64,000 nt of DNA. Origin: Melampsora larici-populina 98AG31 (taxonomy: Eukaryota > Basidiomycota > Pucciniomycetes > Pucciniales > Melampsoraceae). The notes under the pieces are model-generated. The model had not been told where the DNA came from. It worked only from the letters and a program-made list of their open reading frames with translations, and did no database searches. How positions within the stretch are numbered: the stretch's first letter is position 1; the number at the start of each line of letters is the position of its first letter. The stretch lies in the NCBI RefSeq assembly GCF_000204055.1, contig NW_006768830.1:194634-258633 (forward strand), read 5' to 3'. Below are positions 57,197 through 64,000 of the stretch, piece after piece. The position numbers were made by a program, and so were the translations under genes.

Positions 57197-58083
57197 AATA
57201 CCTTTCTTGGAGTATTATGTGATGAAGTTAAAGTTGTGTAGTTTTAAATGAGTTCGTAGGGTCTAACACCTGGTCAGATAAATAAATATTTTGTCAATGT
57301 TGTCCTATGACGCGGTGAGTAGGAAAGAATGAGCCCAATCATGTTCACTGTGAAGACGAGTTTATATAGTTCTGCTATCGAATCGTTCATCTCAGCACCA
57401 GGCTTTTAAGAAAAGTCAGAAAAGCATCAGATAATGTCAAGACAAGTAAGAAAATGTTGGTCATCTTTAATGCGAAAGGGGAATCATCGTGCTTTTCTGA
57501 GTAGTGCTGAGCATTATATTGTCTGCCAAATTGTTTGATTATCGAGTGTTGCTGCCCCGAACCTAACTGGAAGGCATTGCAAAATGGACAAAGAGAATGC
57601 ATTTTAATCCACGAGGTCACGAGTAATTTTTCCAAAAATCATTTCGTGATATTTTCTGAGGCACAGTGAAATGATGATTAGCTATTGCTGAGCATTTGGT
57701 TTAGCATATGATGCCTCCAGAAGCGAGCTGCAGGTTCCACGCGTGCGCTGCAAGTGTGGACAATTTCGTTGGGATGCGGTTGGGCGACCGAGGACGACCA
57801 ATTGAATACTTCATGTTTTTTTATCCCAAAGAAAATGTGGATCTAATAATGATTGCAAGTTACATGTATGAGTAAATGAAATCAAGCAACAATCAATGAC
57901 ATCATAACACGTTCTTCAAAAACCTTTTTATCCCCTTCTCGATCATCTCCATCGTGTCATTAACACTACAACAAATACCAACGTACAGAAAGGATAAAAG
58001 TTCTATGTAAAAAAAACCAATAGTCCACTTACAATTGAGTCTGTTTATACGTACAAACCTCAGGAGAGGTTCGCATTCTTTGA
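57197..58083. other. Intergenic between kinase and VWA8
   Basis: Contains the kinase 5' flank and the VWA8 3' flank. Small frames (57387-57635, 57902-58087, minus) are not supported by motif or splice structure. Confidence 0.5.
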
Positions 58084-61000
58084 TCATATCAATAAATGTG
58101 ATAGAATACTTCTTAAAACCATCGGAATTTCACTAGATTTTTCAACACGATAAGCCTGTTGTGGTAACACTTTCGGAAGCCTAAAGTTCCCCCGATCCCC
58201 AAATAAATGTAAACACACGTATCATAGGAATTGATACTCTTTCACAAAACACGCTTACCAAACAGTTTCACTACCTTCACCAATTGCAATCAATCCAGTT
58301 TTAACTGATCTATTTCGGTTCATTGCATCTTTTAAGACTTGAGAAGTAATTCCATATCGATCAAAATTCGCATCTGAGATTGCAATCACAATTGCTTCAT
58401 CTTTTTAAAGAAATTAGATATGACGTTATTTTCATCAATGTTTAGATCGTATTGACTTTTGATTGAATTTCAACTTACCTGATTCAACCTCCGCGACCTT
58501 GTCTACAGCTTTCTCGATAGCTCTATGCAAACCCATCCAAATCAACATTAAACTCTGATATCTTTGAATCTCAAAAAGACCAAGAGACTTACTCGACCGT
58601 ATGGTCTCCTGCAATAGCATACTGACTAAATCTATAAACCAAGACACGAAAACAAAAGAAAGTTGAACATCAATCTCCAGGAAACTCTATTCACCTTCAC
58701 CACTCACGTTCTCATCTTCTCTACGACCTTCCATTGTGACTGGATTCCACCTTCTTCAAATTCTAAATCAATCTCTGGTCCATCACCAGCATGTCCAATC
58801 ATATCCCAATGATATCTTTCAGGTCTTTTTAATCTACTAAAGCTTTCCATGATCATGATAGCAGTTTGACAAGATCGATCCTAAGTGAAAAACATGTCAT
58901 CCTTAGATGCAGCCCGAGGCTCTGAGTTTTTCGATTGTTCTGATTGAACTCACTAATCTTCCATCAGCTTGGAATCTATACATACTGGAACTGATATCAA
59001 AAACAAACCGGATCCGTTTCGGTCTGTAGATAAAAAATCACAAGAGCATCAATGTCTCATCAAATCAAATCACAAAGGCTCGTCAAATATTACTTCAATT
59101 GTGGTCGACCAGGTTCAGGTTGTTGATTAACTCTGCGCTTATAAATCGCAGACTCACCTAAAGAGACACAAAAATCAAATCTCAGCCACAAAATCAAGCA
59201 AGACAAATGAAGAAGATAACTAACCAATCAAACCATCTACTAATCTCTGTTCATCAAATTCACCATCACTTTGTCCCTTCACCCAAACCCTTTCTTCCTC
59301 TCTAGCTTCTAAATCTGAGAAGCAAAACAATTTTTCACATTCAAAACATCAACACACATTCAATCCAATGAATCGATAACCAAAAAACAAATTCACAGAA
59401 CAAAACTCACTCTCGAGGATATCCACAAGTAGTGGAATATGAGCTTCAATAGGTTTATAATAATAACCATAATAACTCACTTCTCCAATCCTCATTGACA
59501 AATCTTTCAACTTCTTTTCCAATTCCTAATAAGTTGCAAATCGATCAGTTCTATCATTTGAAACTCACATTTTTTGAGAAACATCAAACAAACTTACTTC
59601 TCTACTTAAAGCTTTTGCTCTCTCGCGAATTTGCTCTCCGATTTGAGTATCACTAGATCCATTAGGTTTCTAAATATCGAATTCACTAATTAATTTTCAA
59701 CAAACAGAAATCAATCAAAACAATCACATTGAAAACTTACTTGATCGTATACATTTGTCCGTCTCAAAATCTTTTTAGATCCAATTCCTCCTCTCATCCC
59801 CGATGAATCCAAACTTCCTACCTATCATATGACAACAATTCCATCAATTGACTTGAAAAGAAACCAAAAGACAAAATATCACTCACACCACCACCCCAAG
59901 ATTCACCATCACCGTCACCTTCTTCTCCAATCTCTGCTTCTACTCCGTTCTCATCATGCCCACCTCCAACCTCATCACCAAAAACTTTAACTTGTCTCAC
60001 CACTCGAATCTGATCCTCACTATTGATTTCTTCTCCCAATTCCCTAATCCTTTCAATCCCAAGCTTTCGAACTTTAAATCTACAAAAAAAAGAAAATCCT
60101 ACTAAATGTCTCATTTATAACCCAGTTCAAATCAAAAGTCAAATGCTTACCCATTCTTGATCAGAGCTTCATTTACTTTATCGATCGTATCTGTTCTATG
60201 TATATCAAAGTCAAATACATTTCTCATCCCAACTTCTAATCCATCTTGAGGGAAAGATTTCAAATGTTTCACTAAATTCAACAACTCTAAAAAACCCAAT
60301 TGATAAATTAGTATTCAATCCTTCATTTCACTTCAGGAAACTGGAACTCTTGACGATTAAAGGTTCAAAGCAAGAAAAACGAACAAACCTCTAAGAGAAA
60401 ACGGATAACTAATCATTCCATTCTCAAAATCTTCTCTAAGTAAATGAAAAACCCCAACCAATCGTCTACCAAACCCCTTCTGTTCTTCTAAACTTTCACC
60501 AAACACACTTTTTTCATTTCCCATTTGATTATCATTCATCAATAATAATTGTTCAACTAATTCGATTTCACTTTCTAAATCTGGATTTTTAATTCCATAA
60601 CAACCGAATCCATCACCTAAAACTTGTAAAAACTGATGACCTAAAAATGGATATCCAGGGCGATTAGCAAGTAAAACCATTTTGAATTTCGAATGAATTT
60701 CAATTTCTCCTTTTCCCGATTTAGTTTTTTTCTTGACTATTCTTCTACCATCACCTAGACTCATTTCGCCTCTTTCTGATAATGATTTCAATGCACCTGT
60801 TACATGTTCTGGTGCTTTATCTGCTTCATCTACTACTAACACTCTTCCATATCTTACGGCTCTGAGTAATGGTGAATCCAGGTATTGGATCGTACCATCG
60901 ACCACACTGGTCTGAAACATTAACTGCTGGACCGTTGAGTCTCGCTTAATAAACACATCCATAAATCAGTATTCTTTAGGTCTACACATCTATAAAGGTC

Positions 61001-63913
61001 CTCAAGTCAGCCAACTCACGTGTAATTGAATATACTCCCTGGGTCTACCTGATAACATCAACAACCGATCAATGATCTTATTCTTCCCAACCCTGAATCC
61101 AAAAAACCACTGAACAGTTAGTTTCTTAACCCCAAGGATTTTTCATACAAAACTTACCCTTGATTTCCTAAAAGAACCAAATGATTTCCCATCAACATCA
61201 AATCGATTCCAATATCCCTTATCAATCCATTCTGTTCACGATTTTCAAAAAACCAACTCATTTGAGGTACTAATCCATTATCTTCTTTATCATTCTTCGA
61301 CTCTCTTTCAATTTGACATTCTTTTAACCTCAAATCCTGATGATGATCTTTACTACTTAACAAAAGATTTTGAGCGCTAGGAAAGATTAAGTAACGTTGA
61401 TCAGAAGAAAGAATAGGTGGTAAATAATCCTTTGATCATAAAAGAGATCATAAAATCAGTTTCACGAGTAAATCAGTCAAAATCAACAAATGGATCAAGA
61501 CCGTACCCATTCTTCTCCAATCTTAATCTCAGCCAACTCCAAACAACTTTCAAAATCCATCCGTTCAGTTTTAGGTAAAAATTCAACTAAAAGTATTCTT
61601 TTCAACGTTCTACCCAAATCCCATTCTTCTTCAGGAAAACATCCTAATCTTTTACAAATCCTTAACAAACCTCTTGTACCTAATCTTCTAAACTTACCTC
61701 CTTGGCTAGATAAATCCCTATAAGCTTTAACAAAAACTGATAGCTTATTTAAAAGAGTTTCATTAATTCCGATGTTTTTCGTTAATTCAACTTCTTCTTC
61801 CCATCTTAATCCAATCATTTCAATCATCATAGTTATATTTCCAAGTTCATCATTTGTCATCCATTCAGGTGCTCTTCCTGAATGAGAGGTTCCCATCCCA
61901 GATTTTGTAGCCGTACAAATCACCCTAAAGCTAGGATTAACAACACTAACCATTGGATCCTCGTTCTGAATTTTTTGTTCAAATGGTACTAATCTTTTAC
62001 CACCCCATAGCTCAAGAGATCGACCATCAAGTAAACCACTAATAGTACCAACACTCGACCCAATCAAATCAATCCCCGTAATTTCGACCAAAGCTCCAGC
62101 CTGAGCACCTTCTACTAACCTACTAGGAGCCCAACCCGTCTGATTACTTTCATCGACAGTTCTTCTCATCACTAATTCTTTTCCTGTCATCTCACGATAA
62201 AGATGAATAGATTCTTCTGGTTTAGGACCATAACCAAAGACTTGAGAAAAGGTTTGGATTAAGAAACTTGTAGATGATGAAGCTTGTTCAGTAGGTCTAG
62301 GTAATAAAGTAAAATCTAGATTGATTGTATGAATTTGAGCCATTAAATTAAACAAATGATCAAATCTTGAACTGATCACTACCCCGCTAGTTGAAAGGTT
62401 AGATTTAACTTCAATGATTGGAATAAGAGGTGATGATCCACATTTCACAAGACATTGAACTGTTTGATTTGAATAATTTCGACTAGACTCAAAATGTGCC
62501 CGAGCATGATATGAATTAATTCGTTCCACTTTCACAAGTTTATAACCAAATAATCCACCACCATCAGGATCGATTTCAGGTAAAGAACTTTGTAAAGTAC
62601 CAAGTCCAGCTTTTTCAAAATGTTGATTAAGTAAATTCCAAGCATCAGAAGAAAGAAATGAAAGCCTTGGATGAAGTAATCTGGCTAAATTTGAAAGTTC
62701 TTGAGAAGGAATCGAATCCGAAACTGGAAAGTTTTCCAATAGAGTTTTGAGTCTTGACAAACTAGGAATCGGAAAATTAGGTAAAGTAGCAGGACTTGAA
62801 GCAAGAGCAAGAGAAGATGATCTAGCTTCATTTGAAAGTTGAATAGTCATAACTACTTCTTTAAATTTAATCCAAAGAGGTTGAGGTGAAAATGGAGACG
62901 CAAGAGCTAGAGATGCTCCTAAGGAATCAATATACCGAGCTTGAAAACGTGAACGAAAGGGAGGATCTAGAGGATAACCTGTGAAAGGCGGAACTGGTAG
63001 ACTGATACAAATCACTTGAAAAGATCGAGAGGCGGAGATAAAGTTGGATGGGAGCGATCCTTCGCGGGATAAAGACTCGTAACGATCGGGATGAATAATG
63101 TGGGTACCATCCTCACTTTAGTTTGTTGAGATCAAGTCGTTTGGTAGGAAAAAAGGCAGTTGATTGAATAAGTTTCAAGACCTTTTCAGTGAGTTTTTTG
63201 AGATATTGTGATTTAACAAACAGGTTCATTTCTCGATTCTCCAATAAATTATTCAACAGTGGCAACTATAGAAGTCAACCGAATCAGTCAATCATGAAGT
63301 AGCTGACTGTGAAGTGAAGGATAAGATACTAACTTACGATTCCACGTTCAGCTTTTTCCAGTCCATCAAGAATCAGAATCCTACCCAATTTAACAGACCT
63401 AACAGTAGCCGAATCAATAAACTGAAGTTCTGATTTTTTATCATCCGAACCAGAAATAGACGCCGAAATTTCTCTAGATTGTTTTAATTCGTTTTCACTT
63501 AAATCTCTATGAATCCCAATATATTCATATTCACGTTTAGCCAACTCACAAAAACCTAAAACCAATTTACGAGTAAATGGACAAGAAGCAGTAGGTGAAA
63601 TTAAACAAATGTCTTGAGATAATAAAACTTTTTGTGATATCCATCTTAAATGAGATAACGTGAACGGATTCGAAATAAGTGAAGTTGGTAGAGGTGATGG
63701 TAAACGACTTGGTGGTTGTTTCGATGTTGGTGATGACCAGATTGGTAATGAGATATCAGAAATCGTTAAATGACCTAATAGAATTGGTGATGTTTGTTGC
63801 TTTTGTTCTGGTGCTGATTCGATTGGTTTTGGAGTGAATTTAGTTGAAGTTGAAAGTGTTTTTAATAATGAATTTAATCTAACCTGAGCTCTATTATTAT
63901 TTTGATTATTCAT
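58084..63913 (-). CDS. VWA8: VWA8-family AAA ATPase (von Willebrand factor A domain protein 8)
   Basis: A large minus-strand gene with many short introns, start ATG at 63913 (MNNQNNNRAQ), stop at 58084. VWA8 proteins are MoxR/dynein-related AAA ATPases of mitochondria or peroxisomes. AAA1: EYIGIHRDLSENELKQSREI, then ILILDGLEKAERG, NNLLENREMNL and, in the next exon, EDGTHIIHPDRYESL; LPVPPFTGYPLDPPFRSRF follows (63015 on). AAA2: GNQGVGKNKIIDRLLMLSG spanning an exon junction (61060-61170), RDSTVQQLMFQ, VLVVDEADKAPEHVTGALK Walker B, LANRPGYPFLGHQF. C-terminal VWA domain: RIRFVFDISSSMYRFQADG with DxSxS metal-binding loop (about 58960), QYAIAGDHTVE, DEAIVIAISDANFDRYGI. AAA1 lacks a canonical GxxGxGK(S/T). 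One of the most secure calls; exact internal exon borders are not listed. Confidence 0.9.
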
Positions 63914-64000
63914 GATATGAGATTTGCTTCATTGATTGTTCTTTCTATCTTGCTGAGCTGTGGTTGATGCTGAGCTTTGATTCAAAGTTGTTGAGATTGA

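Overview
This is eukaryotic, fungal DNA: genes have short GT-AG introns (about 50-100 bp) and are embedded in a dense, layered set of decayed transposons. The transposon mix (an Ngaro/DIRS-type tyrosine-recombinase retroelement, BED-finger hAT, Tnp2/CACTA-like, Tc1-like and a FAR1-like MULE carrying an OTU domain), the moderate AT content and the nonsense-mutation signature described below fit a basidiomycete, most likely a rust fungus (Pucciniales). That placement is inference.

Layout. 0-5.7 kb: remnant transposon ends and a broken tyrosine-recombinase retroelement (gag-like ORF, RT/RNase H, recombinase). 5.97-7.58 kb: a non-autonomous element with ~110-bp terminal inverted repeats. 8.1-9.3 kb: a broken Tc1-like transposase. 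10.2-12.4 kb: a broken multi-exon gene of unknown family carrying a MITE nested inside a MITE. 12.65-21.3 kb: two hAT transposase genes in tandem on the minus strand. 21.9-26.4 kb: palindromic and tandem repeats. 26.6-28.5 kb: an apparently intact 599-aa acidic-tailed protein of unknown function. 29.0-30.4 kb: two small paralogous F-box-like genes. 31.4-34.5 kb: a broken Tnp2-like transposase. 34.9-36.1 kb: a ~515-bp foldback hairpin, an IMP dehydrogenase gene fragment and a hairpin-rich repeat.

From 36 kb ordinary host genes dominate: a CDC7 kinase gene with a one-base frameshift (36.2-38.9 kb), an orphan two-exon gene (41.9-42.7 kb), RRP7 (45.7-47.2 kb) divergent from mitochondrial ribosomal protein uS2m (47.7-48.7 kb), a complete 6,116-bp MULE with a 9-bp target duplication (49.9-56.0 kb), an AGC-like kinase (56.1-57.2 kb) and VWA8 (58.1-63.9 kb). 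These host genes share no obvious pathway; they are housekeeping functions (replication licensing, rRNA processing, mitochondrial translation, a mitochondrial/peroxisomal AAA ATPase).

The strongest cross-cutting signal is how the transposon genes died. In six unrelated repeat genes or families the in-frame stops are mostly TGA where CGA is expected. In 15 of the 18 sites I collected by hand, the base before the mutated C is T (TCG to TTG). That looks like a context-specific, methylation- or RIP-like mutational process. No CRISPR, rRNA or tRNA gene was recognised.
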